A DNA stretch of 64,000 bases, from contig CALRQT020000008.1 of NCBI GenBank assembly GCA_943370385.1, positions 89,332 through 153,331 of the forward strand. Direction: 5' to 3'. A program made the translations under genes and the position numbers. The notes beneath the pieces were generated by a model. That model ran no database searches. It was not told the DNA's origin and worked only from the letters and a program-made list of their open reading frames with translations. Numbering within the stretch: position 1 is the first letter of the stretch; every line of letters starts with the position of its first letter. Positions 55,301-62,366 of this stretch are shown here, piece after piece. Source of the DNA: BAIKAL-G1 sp943370385 (GTDB lineage Bacteria > Cyanobacteriota > Cyanobacteriia > PCC-6307 > Cyanobiaceae).

Positions 55301-55381
55301 GCGGAGCATTCCACTAGCCATACGGGCAGGTATCTCAAGCAGGTGCTGGCGCAGCATCCGCCGATGGTGGTTGATGCCTGA
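52364..55381 (+). CDS. uvrA: Excinuclease ABC subunit A
   Basis: UvrA recognises bulky DNA lesions and loads UvrB. The 1005-aa product has two ABC modules: GVSGSGKSSLAFD and GVSGSGKSTLVNE as P-loops, and signatures LSGGEAQRIRLA and LSGGEAQRVKLA. Zinc modules are CPQC-type (HCPQCD), CPDC, and the pair CEAC / CDVC. The first 45 residues are an extension not in E. coli. The ATG at 52364 is chosen; the frame is open further upstream into recN. Confidence 0.95.
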   Translation: MARASASSDRPATSSAAPARTINEKAAQLSASRLLNGGSLEDVIRVRGARQHNLKNVDLTIPRNRLVVFTGVSGSGKSSLAFDTIFAEGQRRYVESLSAYARQFLGQVDKPDVDAIEGLSPAISIDQKSTSHNPRSTVGTVTEIQDYLRLLYGRAGEPHCPQCDRSIRPQTIDEMVDQISALPEGTRYQLLAPVVRGKKGTHVKLLGGLVAEGFARVRINGEVRELADNIELDKNHAHHIEVVVDRLVAREGIQERLTDSLRTALKRGDGLALVEVVPKADQPLPEGLERERLYSENFACPVHGAVMEELSPRLFSFNSPYGACPDCHGIGHLRKFTLERVVPDPTLPVYAAIAPWSDKDNSYYFSMIYSVGEAFGFEIKLPWNQLTTEQRDILLHGSTEEIAIQADSRYRKGQAYMRPFEGILPILERQLRDASGEAVRQKLEKFLEMVPCATCKGLRLRPEALAVKVGPYGIHELTAVSVGESLLRIEALMGVGASEGADPLITPRQIQIGDLVLREVRMRLKFLLDVGLDYLSLDRPAMTLSGGEAQRIRLATQIGAGLTGVLYVLDEPSIGLHQRDNDRLLATLFKLRDLGNTLIVVEHDEDTIRAADYVVDIGPGAGVHGGHIVAQGSLENLLTAEESLTGAYLSGRLSIPTPAQRRSSGSRRISLVNCQRNNLNGFDVDIPLGRLVCVTGVSGSGKSTLVNELLHPALEHKLGMKVPFPAGLDELKGIKAIDKVIVIDQSPIGRTPRSNPATYTGAFDPIRQVFAATVEAKARGYQVGQFSFNVKGGRCEACSGQGVNVIEMNFLPDVYVQCDVCKGARYNRETLQVTYRGHNIAEVLEMTVEQAAEVFSAIPQAADRLRTLVDVGLGYVKLGQPAPTLSGGEAQRVKLATELSKRATGKTLYLIDEPTTGLSFYDVHKLMDVMQRLVDKGNSILVIEHNLDVIRCGDWVIDLGPEGGDKGGEIVVAGTPEEVAEHSTSHTGRYLKQVLAQHPPMVVDA

Positions 55382-55569
55382 GGTTCTTCTTAGATAGTCC
55401 CAATGTATCTTATTGGCTAAAGACACGACAACTGAAGGGATTTTAATATAGATGCGTTGTGCCAGGATTTCTGGCCTTTATTCTCTATCTTGTTATTTTT
55501 GGCAGTTAATTTGTTGTTGGTGCCAAGCAGCAAGGGGTTGCAGTACGTTTTGCTTTCTTTTGGCTGTTA
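55382..55569. other. AT-richer spacer between convergent uvrA and the DUF707-like gene
   Basis: Composition drops sharply in GC immediately after uvrA. No strong terminator hairpin or gene was seen. The 55452-55640 frame is Cys/Phe-rich noise that overlaps the convergent gene. Confidence 0.5.
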
Positions 55570-56481
55570 TTAAGGTCCAACCGTTTTTTCATTTAGGCTT
55601 TTATATAAAGCCTCGTCAACCGACATTCCTATTGCCTTAACTAGTCGCAGGCGAACTAATAGCTCTTCCTCTTTGCTGAGGAGACCGTTAGTAAAACGCT
55701 TGTTCAAAGAGCTAAAGTTTCGAACGTGGGAGAGGGTAAAAATGTCAATAGCTGCGAAGCGCCAGTCCCCTAAATGGGCGGCACACAGTGGTAGGGCGAA
55801 ACGATCTAATCCATAGCCACTTCGAATGCCAGTGCTAAATGGCATGGCCAGTTCGAGAAGGTCAGTGCGTATGAACGGAGCCATAATTTCAACAATTGGC
55901 ACGCGATGTAAGGTATGGCCAGGTCGCTGACGCAGCCATCCATATTCTTGGCTAAGACTGCTTGTGTGACTCACCGCTGGTTGTAAAGCCGAAAGGTTAT
56001 AAATCCGTGCAAGTGCTAACAAGGTAATGACGTCGCTACTACGCAACATCACATCATCATCAATAAAGCCCGTGTAGTGGCCGGCCGGTGGTCTTGCCAG
56101 CCGTTGATAGGCCACTTCCATCAGATGACCCTTGCATTCAGTAGCTTCACTAAGGAGTTCCCATCCATGCGGATTACTGCCTGCTTCAAAGCCTTCGCCC
56201 GTCCAGTCGAACAGCACGACGCGACAGGGAAATTGCTGATCGACCAGCACACAGTGCCTGCCTCTTTGTGAAGCAATTACAATCAGATCGTTTGGCTGGG
56301 CACTTGGATTAATAGTAGGCTTGCCATTAGTGATTGGATCCTGGCTTTCAAGTTCTTCGATTTTCTTTGCCATTTCGGGCAAAAATTGATCGCTATGGCT
56401 GTCAATAACCCAACGCTTCCATTGCAGTCGCTCTGCGTTGGGTGCCGCATCAAGTAGCTTGGGAAAGCTAATGGCAGCCAT
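55570..56481 (-). CDS. DUF707-like putative glycosyltransferase-fold protein
   Basis: This 303-aa protein has YTGFIDDDVMLRSSDVITL near 140-160 (a DDD acidic cluster as in GT-A glycosyltransferases), then SALQPAVSHTSSLSQEYGWL and VPIVEIMAPFIRTDLL, and SGYGLDRFALPLCAAHLGD. These match my memory of DUF707-type proteins found in plants and some bacteria. No signal peptide or membrane span is visible. Its codon use is distinctly less GC-rich than the housekeeping genes, which suggests horizontal transfer. The donor sugar and acceptor are unknown. Confidence 0.65.
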   Translation of the reverse strand: MAAISFPKLLDAAPNAERLQWKRWVIDSHSDQFLPEMAKKIEELESQDPITNGKPTINPSAQPNDLIVIASQRGRHCVLVDQQFPCRVVLFDWTGEGFEAGSNPHGWELLSEATECKGHLMEVAYQRLARPPAGHYTGFIDDDVMLRSSDVITLLALARIYNLSALQPAVSHTSSLSQEYGWLRQRPGHTLHRVPIVEIMAPFIRTDLLELAMPFSTGIRSGYGLDRFALPLCAAHLGDWRFAAIDIFTLSHVRNFSSLNKRFTNGLLSKEEELLVRLRLVKAIGMSVDEALYKSLNEKTVGP

Positions 56482-56832
56482 GGATATACAGTTGACTAGG
56501 TTGGCCTGCTGTTAGTATGACTGATCAACGGCACTTTTGGCAGGAAATTTTTATTACGGATCTTATCTGTTGGATAGCTTAAAGTAGGATGGTTTTTGGG
56601 AGGCGATGGAGGCTTTAATTAAGGGCTTAAGATGTTTGGATCACAACAGTGTCCCCCCGCCGATTTATCCCGCTGCCATAGCTCATGCACTTGCCCCTCT
56701 AGGGCTTGAAAACCCTTGGGGATTGGGTGGCGGGGAAAGGCGCAGGCCACCGGCAAGATCTGGCCTGAATCGTCGCTTTGATCGATGTCAATAATCGCTT
56801 GATCTCCAAATTGACCTTATTAGGGGGAGAAG
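56482..56832. other. Accessory interval without a supported gene
   Basis: About 350 bases hold the promoter region of the divergent DUF707-like gene and a 62-aa frame (56606-56794) with a Pro/Arg-rich, unconvincing translation. No repeat, tRNA or insertion-sequence end was recognised. Confidence 0.4.
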
Positions 56833-57108
56833 ATGATTATTTTTGCATCGGCATCGATTGATAATTGGCGCGACTCTCAATAAACGAAGCTGCCGATATT
56901 GGCGGCTGTGTACACATTATAAAAAATGGAGCTTGAAGCTGCTCTCTGTGAATTCCTAAGCAGAGTGGCTCCAGACTTGGTGATGCAACCATTTTGTTTT
57001 GAATTGGCAGGCCAGTACCTTGTATTCATCGAGAATGGCGGCCATTGGTGCTATGCAGTAATTTTTTCTAATGATAACCTAGGCAAGACCAATTTATATT
57101 GGAATTAA
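56833..57108 (+). pseudogene. Possible decayed small gene with two in-frame stops
   Basis: A strong ribosome binding site (GGGGGAGA, just upstream) precedes an ATG at 56833. The frame reads MIIFASASIDNWRDSQ, then TAA at 56881, 12 codons, TAA at 56920, then AAA and ATG 56926 followed by a 60-aa stretch, MELEAALCEFLSRVAPDLVM onward, ending NLYWN. All three parts share one frame. Either the last 60 aa are a small gene of their own or the whole is a remnant. No family is recognised. Confidence 0.3.
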
Positions 57109-57174
57109 TTTAGCTTGGTCAATCATCCTTCCTGCTTGTTATACATCATCAAGCCAATCTTTTGGCCGCGCCTA

Positions 57175-57519
57175 TCAGCGCTGCGGTTCTTGCGCTTCCT
57201 TGCCACCAGGGCGATAACGATCCATCACAGTATCCAAGCTCTGGTTGGTGATCTTTGGATTACTCTGTTGTAAACAGGCCAGAAGAACGGCCTTATTGGC
57301 CTGCACGCGCTCCCTGGTGGGACGATTCCCTTGGGAGCTTGGCTGAACTTTGGAAAAACAGGTCTTAAATACGCTAGCTGGAATGCCAAGATCACGGCTG
57401 ATTTGATCCACGGGTCGCCTTGGATCATCCGATAACATCGCTGGCGCAGCTGCTCCAGCCTTGGGGGTGCTGGCGATTCCCATGAGGATGAATAGCTGAA
57501 TCAAGATGGCTCGTTGCAC
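57175..57519 (-). CDS. Small secreted protein, function unknown
   Basis: The 114-aa form from the GTG at 57519 begins with a signal peptide (VQRAILIQLFILMGIAST, cleavage near AGAAA), then a mature part with PRRPVDQISRDLGIPASVFKTC and VLLACLQQSNPKITNQSLD; the two cysteines could pair. In-frame starts at 57651 and 57723 would add a basic Lys/Gln-rich region and overlap the divergent gene's start. Not recognised. Confidence 0.55.
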   Translation of the reverse strand: MQRAILIQLFILMGIASTPKAGAAAPAMLSDDPRRPVDQISRDLGIPASVFKTCFSKVQPSSQGNRPTRERVQANKAVLLACLQQSNPKITNQSLDTVMDRYRPGGKEAQEPQR

Positions 57520-57643
57520 CGGTTTGGTATTTTGGAGTTTGCATTTATTTTTGCACGCCTTGACCCGCGATGATGGCTGTCCTGCTTCCAGATCATGGCT
57601 TAAGCTGGTCAGTAAGAATTGGCCAAATCTTCGTAGGTGACCC

Positions 57644-58021
57644 TTGACCATTTTTCGTTCTCTTTTCGTAGTCTGCTTAGCGTTGGTATCCACGTCTGCT
57701 GCCCTAGCTGAAACCTGGACCACAACAGGGCGTTGTTCGTTTAATCGGGCATCTCAGAACTGCACGGTGCGCGCTAGTGCCGATCTGTCCTCTCCCGCTT
57801 GGAGCGCCCGCTATGTGTTGCTATGGGCCGATGGTATCCGTCAGACGATAACAGTGGGCAGTGATGTGCGGGCTACGGTCATCGTTGGCGGTAAGAGTAT
57901 CGCCGCCGAGCAATTGCCCCCCGATCAAGCGGGCCATTGTGTGATTCGCTCCGTCACTGGCAATGTGACCAAATTTGATTCCGGTCGCCTTGGGGTGGTT
58001 AAGGATCAGCCTGGCTGTTGA
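57644..58021 (+). CDS. Small secreted Cys-containing protein, function unknown
   Basis: The 125-aa product has a clear signal peptide (IFRSLFVVCLALVSTSAALA, cleavage before ETW at about 23). The mature part is mainly predicted beta: WTTTGRCSFNRASQNCTVRA, YVLLWADGIRQTITVG, and a C-terminal QPGC. Four mature cysteines could form two disulfides. The start is TTG. It lies 109 bp before the alpha-carbonic anhydrase in the same direction. No family recognised. Confidence 0.6.
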   Translation: MTIFRSLFVVCLALVSTSAALAETWTTTGRCSFNRASQNCTVRASADLSSPAWSARYVLLWADGIRQTITVGSDVRATVIVGGKSIAAEQLPPDQAGHCVIRSVTGNVTKFDSGRLGVVKDQPGC

Positions 58022-58130
58022 GTTGTTGGGGTTGCTCTGGTGCAGGTGTAGCTATTAAATCGAAGATGAATGGGCGATCCAGGCGAATTTCTGCTATGGT
58101 TTGATAGTTAATGTACTAACATTGATTTCC

Positions 58131-58874
58131 ATGGTTTCCAAGGTTGTTCCAGCAACTGCTTTGCTGCTGAGCTTGGCCCTGCCGGCCGCGGGTCTCGCCA
58201 AGCCCAAATACGGTTATTCCGGTGATATTGCCCCTGAAAAGTGGGGTAAACTCAGCCCTGATTATGCAGCTTGTTCCATTGGTACAAGTCAGGCTCCCCT
58301 CAATATCATTACGGCGAAAACCGTTAAGGATTCTAAGAGCCTGCCCCTAAAGCCCAATTACATCCCTGGCCCCGCCGAAGTAGTCAATACTGGCACTGGT
58401 ATTCAAGTCAATCTTAAGGGGGACCTAAAGATCGGCCCAGCCGATTATAAGTTGTTGCAGTTCCACTTCCATGCCCATGGAGAGGAGGCGATTAACGGTG
58501 TTCATTATCCCCTCAATGCCCACCTGGTCCATGCCAACAGTGCCGGCAGCCTTCGGGTGATTGGTGTCAATCTCAAGGTTGGAGCTCCGAATGCCTATTT
58601 GGATTCGTTCTGGAGCAAGCTGCCTGCCAAGAAGGATGGAACGGTGAAAGTTGAACTGCCTTCCCTGGCTGGTTTGTTGCCCAAGTCCCTGGCTTACTTC
58701 ACCTACACCGGCTCCCTGACCACCCCTCCTTGCACCGAGGGCGTTCAGTTCTTCATTCTTAAGGAGCCTGTGACGATTTCGGCCAAGCAACTAGACACCT
58801 TCTTAAAACTGTACCCAAACAACGCCCGTCCCGTTCAGCCTTTGAATGGACGTGTGATCAAATCCAGCAACTGA
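58131..58874 (+). CDS. Exported alpha-carbonic anhydrase (EcaA-like)
   Basis: This 247-aa enzyme hydrates CO2. It has a signal peptide (residues 1-22, ALLLSLALPAAGLA) and the alpha-CA zinc site: QFHFH (two His ligands) and AHLVH (the third). The Glu of the gate-keeping pair is present in GEEAING, and SLTTPPCTEGV holds the Thr that orients hydroxide. The residue after that Glu is Glu instead of the usual His (SEH). Location is periplasmic. The ATG at 58131 is preferred to a TTG at 58101. A strong terminator follows. Confidence 0.9.
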   Translation: MVSKVVPATALLLSLALPAAGLAKPKYGYSGDIAPEKWGKLSPDYAACSIGTSQAPLNIITAKTVKDSKSLPLKPNYIPGPAEVVNTGTGIQVNLKGDLKIGPADYKLLQFHFHAHGEEAINGVHYPLNAHLVHANSAGSLRVIGVNLKVGAPNAYLDSFWSKLPAKKDGTVKVELPSLAGLLPKSLAYFTYTGSLTTPPCTEGVQFFILKEPVTISAKQLDTFLKLYPNNARPVQPLNGRVIKSSN

Positions 58875-58904
58875 TTGCTGCGGCTATTATCAACGAAGTT
58901 TTAG

Positions 58905-58935
58905 GGCGCTTCCTATCAGGAGCGCCCCTTTTTTA
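58905..58935 (+). terminator. Rho-independent terminator after the alpha-carbonic anhydrase
   Basis: GGGCGC T TCC pairs with GGA GCGCCC around the loop TATCA, with one bulged T, and is followed by CTTTTTT. It starts 30 bases after the stop codon. Confidence 0.88.
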
Positions 58936-58991
58936 TGGCCGAAATGCAGCCACGGTGACCTTGTTTAGGGGTTGGTTATGGCTCCCTATCT

Positions 58992-59108
58992 ATGGGTTTG
59001 GCACTGGCTTTTGCCTCAATGATCGTTGTTCCTGTTATTGCTTTTCTTGTCCTCCTAGGGCTCCCTAGTCCTCAGGGGAACGGGGTTGGCCCTGCCGTTT
59101 CCCCTTAA
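58992..59108 (+). CDS. Possible 38-aa single-span membrane peptide
   Basis: The frame is MGLALAFASMIVVPVIAFLV followed by a Pro/Gly-rich tail: one hydrophobic helix of about 20 residues. It lies after the terminator of the carbonic anhydrase gene and overlaps the convergent arfB 3' end by 44 bp. No ribosome binding site is obvious and no photosystem small subunit matches. Listed only because the hydrophobic profile is unusual for chance. Confidence 0.2.
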   Translation: MGLALAFASMIVVPVIAFLVLLGLPSPQGNGVGPAVSP

Positions 59109-59484
59109 TGGCGCTGCGCTGTTTTTTGGCCGCTAGCCGCCGCTCCACCGATCCCCGCGTCGGTTTTGTGCGTCGCCGCGGCGGCGCAGGAGGGGCGATT
59201 GCTTCCTTCAGCAGGTCCACCAAACGCCGTTGGGCGGCGACCCGGTTCTGCCATTGGGAGCGGTGTTCCGAGGCCACGATCACTAAGGCTCCATCCACCA
59301 ACCGTGGAGCCAACCGCTCCAGGGCTCGGGCCTTGAGCGCCGGTGGTAGGGCGGCAGAAGATGCCAGGTCAAAGAGCAACTCCACCCGGGTATCGGTGCT
59401 GTTGACGTTCTGACCGCCGGGTCCGGAGGAGCGAGAAAAACGCCACCCCAACACGGCCACGGGAATCGAAACTCCTGGGGTCAA
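59065..59484 (-). CDS. arfB: Peptidyl-tRNA hydrolase-type ribosome rescue factor ArfB
   Basis: ArfB (YaeJ) frees ribosomes stalled at the end of truncated mRNA. The 139-aa product has the release-factor motif SSGPGGQNVNSTDTRVEL with GGQ near 22-26, a short globular part, and a basic C-terminal tail (RRRTKPTRGSVERRLAAKKQ) that enters the empty mRNA channel. The start is TTG at 59484. It ends beside the possible 38-aa peptide. Confidence 0.88.
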   Translation of the reverse strand: MTPGVSIPVAVLGWRFSRSSGPGGQNVNSTDTRVELLFDLASSAALPPALKARALERLAPRLVDGALVIVASEHRSQWQNRVAAQRRLVDLLKEAIAPPAPPRRRTKPTRGSVERRLAAKKQRSAIKGKRQGQPRSPED

Positions 59485-59522
59485 GGTGAGGTGGTCGTTG
59501 CGCTGATCGATGGCTAGTCACT

Positions 59523-60269
59523 TCAGATTACGGTTACTTTGCCAGTGCCGATATCGAAGTAGGCCGATTTGATCGCTAGTTTGCCGCTGGCCTGGGCCTG
59601 CTTGAGCACGTCGCTGCGTTGGGTGAGCGTAGCGGCCGAATAGAGGGCATTGCCCTGAATGGCCTTGGTGAGATCGTCGCCAGGCTTGAGCGAGGCTCGA
59701 ATCGGCTTCACCAACCCTTCCAGCAGCGGGGTGAGGGGTGCGGAAGCCATCGCGGCCTTGACGGCACCACAGGCGCTATGGCCCATGACCAGGATCAGCG
59801 GCACTTCCAGCACGGCGACGGCGTATTCCATCGAAGCAATCGCATCGTCAAAGGCCGTATTGCCGGCGGCCCGGACCTGGAACAGTTCACCGGAACCGGC
59901 AGCAAAGATCCATTCCGGGGCCACCCGGGCGTCGGCGCAGCTCAGCAGGGCGGCCCAGGGCTTCTGGCCTTCAGCTAAGGCGGCTGGGTTGATTTGGCAA
60001 CCAGCGGCAAAGATCGACTTGGTTAACTCCATGCGCTGGCTTGCCGTGGGTGCACTCACCGCTTGCTGCCAGGCCTTGCTGAATGTGCCATTACGTCGCA
60101 ACAGTTCAGCGAGGGGATCCGTAGGGGGTGAACAGACGGTGAGATCCTTGGCCAGTTTCGAGTCCGTAGCGCCCGCAGCCTGGGCAGCTCCGCCGCTCAA
60201 CTTCGGTAGGACTAGCCCACTAGCAACCAAGCTAGCTGCTTGGAGTAAGTGACGTCTAGAAAGTGCCAT
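59523..60269 (-). CDS. Tat-exported beta-carbonic anhydrase (EcaB-like)
   Basis: This 248-aa enzyme has a twin-arginine signal (ALSRRHLLQAASLVASGLVL, residues 2-21), then a beta-CA domain with the zinc and catalytic residues in LSCADARVAPEW (Cys, Asp, Arg) and VMGHSACGAV (His, Cys). Export in folded form through Tat fits a metalloenzyme. A location outside the plasma membrane is expected. The ATG at 60269 begins the Tat motif. It lies 38 bp after arfB on the same strand. Confidence 0.88.
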   Translation of the reverse strand: MALSRRHLLQAASLVASGLVLPKLSGGAAQAAGATDSKLAKDLTVCSPPTDPLAELLRRNGTFSKAWQQAVSAPTASQRMELTKSIFAAGCQINPAALAEGQKPWAALLSCADARVAPEWIFAAGSGELFQVRAAGNTAFDDAIASMEYAVAVLEVPLILVMGHSACGAVKAAMASAPLTPLLEGLVKPIRASLKPGDDLTKAIQGNALYSAATLTQRSDVLKQAQASGKLAIKSAYFDIGTGKVTVI

Positions 60270-60473
60270 TAGAATGTCATTCAATGGTCTAGCCGGGTAA
60301 GCCCTGGCATTTAGGGCAAATCTAGGGGCGAAACTTTGAAAAGGGTCTCACCAGGGCCCCTTTAAGCCAGAGCGATGGGCTGATGGGGGCCGTCTTGCGT
60401 GAGCGACCAACGAGGACGGGCCAGATTTCAGTGGCCCAGACGACAGGGGTGATGCGCAATCCTGGAGGCAGTG

Positions 60474-61325
60474 ATGCCAAGGGCCATGGGCTGGATCGAT
60501 GAGGTGTTTGACGGCGTGCGCTATGGCCTGGCCGGTTCCGTGATCGCCGAGGCCGAGAGCCCCTTCCAACGGGTGACGATCATCGAGAGCGAGCGCTACG
60601 GCAAGGGCCTGCTGCTCGATGGCTGCTGGATGACGGCCGAGCGCCAGGAGCGCCACTACCACGAGGCTTTGGTGCATCCAGCCCTGTGTGGGGCGGCCTC
60701 GATCGAGCGGGTGCTGGTGATCGGCGGTGGCGACGGCGGCACCGCACGCGAATGTCTGCGCCATCCGGGCGTCGAGCAGCTCGACATGGTGGAAATCGAT
60801 GGCCTGGTGGTGGAACTCAGCCAGAAACACCTCCCCTCCCTGGGGGCGGGCGCCTGGAGCGATCCACGCCTACGGCTCACCATCGGCGATGGCATCGCCT
60901 GGGCTGCGAACGCCGCTGACGCCAGCTACGACGTGGTGATCGTGGATGGCTCCGATCCGGCCGGTCCGGCCGAAGGGCTGTTTAACCGGGCCTTCTTTGA
61001 ACACTGCGGCCGCATCCTCAAGCCCGGCGGTGTGTTTGCCACCCAGAGCGAATCGCCCGAGGCCTTTCGCCAGGTGCACCTCGACATGGTGCTGTTGCTG
61101 CGCGAGGTGTTTGGCCAGGCCGATCCCATGTACGGCTGGGTGCCCATGTATCCGAGCGGCTGGTGGAGCTGGACCTTCGCCGCCCGCGACGGCCGCCCCT
61201 ATCTCCAGCCCCAGGCCGACCGCGCCGCCACGGTTGCCGCAGGCTGTGAGATCTGGTCACCCCGCTGGCAGCGCGGTGCCTTTGAGGCCGTGCCGGCGGC
61301 GATCGAGCGGGCCCTGAACGCCTGA
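60474..61325 (+). CDS. speE: Spermidine synthase
   Basis: SpeE transfers aminopropyl from decarboxylated S-adenosylmethionine to putrescine. The 283-aa product has the polyamine-synthase pattern: GLLLDGCWMTAERQERHYHE, VLVIGGGDGGTARE (cofactor loop), VEIDGLVVELSQ and VIVDGSDPAGPA. GGAGG lies 6 bases before the ATG at 60474; GTG 60471 is a less likely start. The agmatinase gene follows 44 bp later, so both are probably one transcript for polyamine metabolism. Confidence 0.92.
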   Translation: MPRAMGWIDEVFDGVRYGLAGSVIAEAESPFQRVTIIESERYGKGLLLDGCWMTAERQERHYHEALVHPALCGAASIERVLVIGGGDGGTARECLRHPGVEQLDMVEIDGLVVELSQKHLPSLGAGAWSDPRLRLTIGDGIAWAANAADASYDVVIVDGSDPAGPAEGLFNRAFFEHCGRILKPGGVFATQSESPEAFRQVHLDMVLLLREVFGQADPMYGWVPMYPSGWWSWTFAARDGRPYLQPQADRAATVAAGCEIWSPRWQRGAFEAVPAAIERALNA

Positions 61326-61369
61326 AGGGGGCCCCGCCAAGATGAAGTTCCGCCGAAGAGCCGCTTGCC

Positions 61370-62266
61370 TTGACCAGCCCCGAATCTCCCAGCCGCCCCG
61401 CCGCCGAGCTCCTGGCCGAGCTGTTTGAAACCGAAGGGGCCATTTACATGGCCAGCCGCCGCGATCCGGCTGGCTGCCGGGTGGGCCTGTTCGGCGTGCC
61501 CTACGACGGCACCACCTCCTTTCGGCCCGGCACCCGTTTCGGTCCGGCGGCGATCCGGGAGGTGAGCTCGGGCCTCGAGAGCTACGACCCCCAGCTCAAC
61601 CTCGACCTCGAAGACCTGGCCTTCGCCGACCTGGGCGCCGTGGCCATTCCCTTTGGCGCGCCGGAGCCGGTGGTGGCGGCCGTGAAGGCGGCAACCAAGG
61701 CCGTGTTGGACCTGGGGCTCAAGCCGTTGATGCTCGGCGGCGAACATTCGATCAGCAGTGGTGCCGTAGCGGCCGTGGCCGGGCGCTATCCCGAGCTGGC
61801 CCTGGTGCAGCTCGATGCCCATGCCGATTTACGCCATGAGTGGCTGGGAAACCAGCACAGCCATGCCTGTGCCATGCGCCGCTGCCTGGAGGTCTTGCCC
61901 AGTGGCGCCCTGCTACAGATCGCCATCCGCAGCGGCACCCGTGAGGAGTTCAGCGAGCTGCGTCACACCGGTCGTCTGGTGGCGATCGAGCGCATGGCCG
62001 AATCCCTGGCGGCCCTGCGGGGCCAGCCCCTCTACCTCACCGTTGATCTCGATTGGTTCGATCCTGCCGTGATGGCCGGCACCGGCACCCCGGAGCCGGG
62101 GGGCTTCCTGTGGAAGGACTTCGCCGTTCTGGTGGACGAACTGCGCCACCACCAGCTGGTGGGCGCTGACGTGGTGGAATTGGCGCCCCAGCTGGATCCC
62201 AGTGGGGTGAGCAGCGTGCTGGCGGCCAAGGTGGTGCGTAGTTTGCTGTTGTTGCTTGGGCAGTGA
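61370..62266 (+). CDS. speB: Agmatinase/ureohydrolase family protein
   Basis: Ureohydrolases of this group release urea from agmatine or related guanidino compounds using two Mn2+. The 298-aa product has the metal motifs GGEHS, LDAHADLR and DLDWFDPAVMAG in order. The His stretch NQHSHACAMRRC lies after DAHAD as in agmatinase. Substrate is inferred mainly from the adjacent speE, which uses the putrescine product. TTG start. Confidence 0.88.
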   Translation: MTSPESPSRPAAELLAELFETEGAIYMASRRDPAGCRVGLFGVPYDGTTSFRPGTRFGPAAIREVSSGLESYDPQLNLDLEDLAFADLGAVAIPFGAPEPVVAAVKAATKAVLDLGLKPLMLGGEHSISSGAVAAVAGRYPELALVQLDAHADLRHEWLGNQHSHACAMRRCLEVLPSGALLQIAIRSGTREEFSELRHTGRLVAIERMAESLAALRGQPLYLTVDLDWFDPAVMAGTGTPEPGGFLWKDFAVLVDELRHHQLVGADVVELAPQLDPSGVSSVLAAKVVRSLLLLLGQ

Positions 62267-62314
62267 ATCCAGCCCATGGATTTATTGGGGGCCCTGGCAA
62301 ATTGGACCCGAACC

Positions 62315-62348
62315 AATCCCCTGGCATCCCGAAGGGCGCCAGGGGATT
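62315..62348. terminator. Hairpin between convergent speB and the DUF4114 gene
   Basis: AATCCCCTGGC and GCCAGGGGATT form a perfect 11-bp stem, with an inner CCC GAA GGG hairpin in its loop. No T-run follows on either side. Placement between two stop codons suggests a bidirectional terminator or RNA-end protector. Confidence 0.55.
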
Positions 62349-62366
62349 CATCCCTTCGACCTGGCC

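Noticed and set aside
56606..56794. 62-aa open frame in the accessory island
   Set aside because: Pro/Arg-rich second half and no recognisable feature; likely chance.
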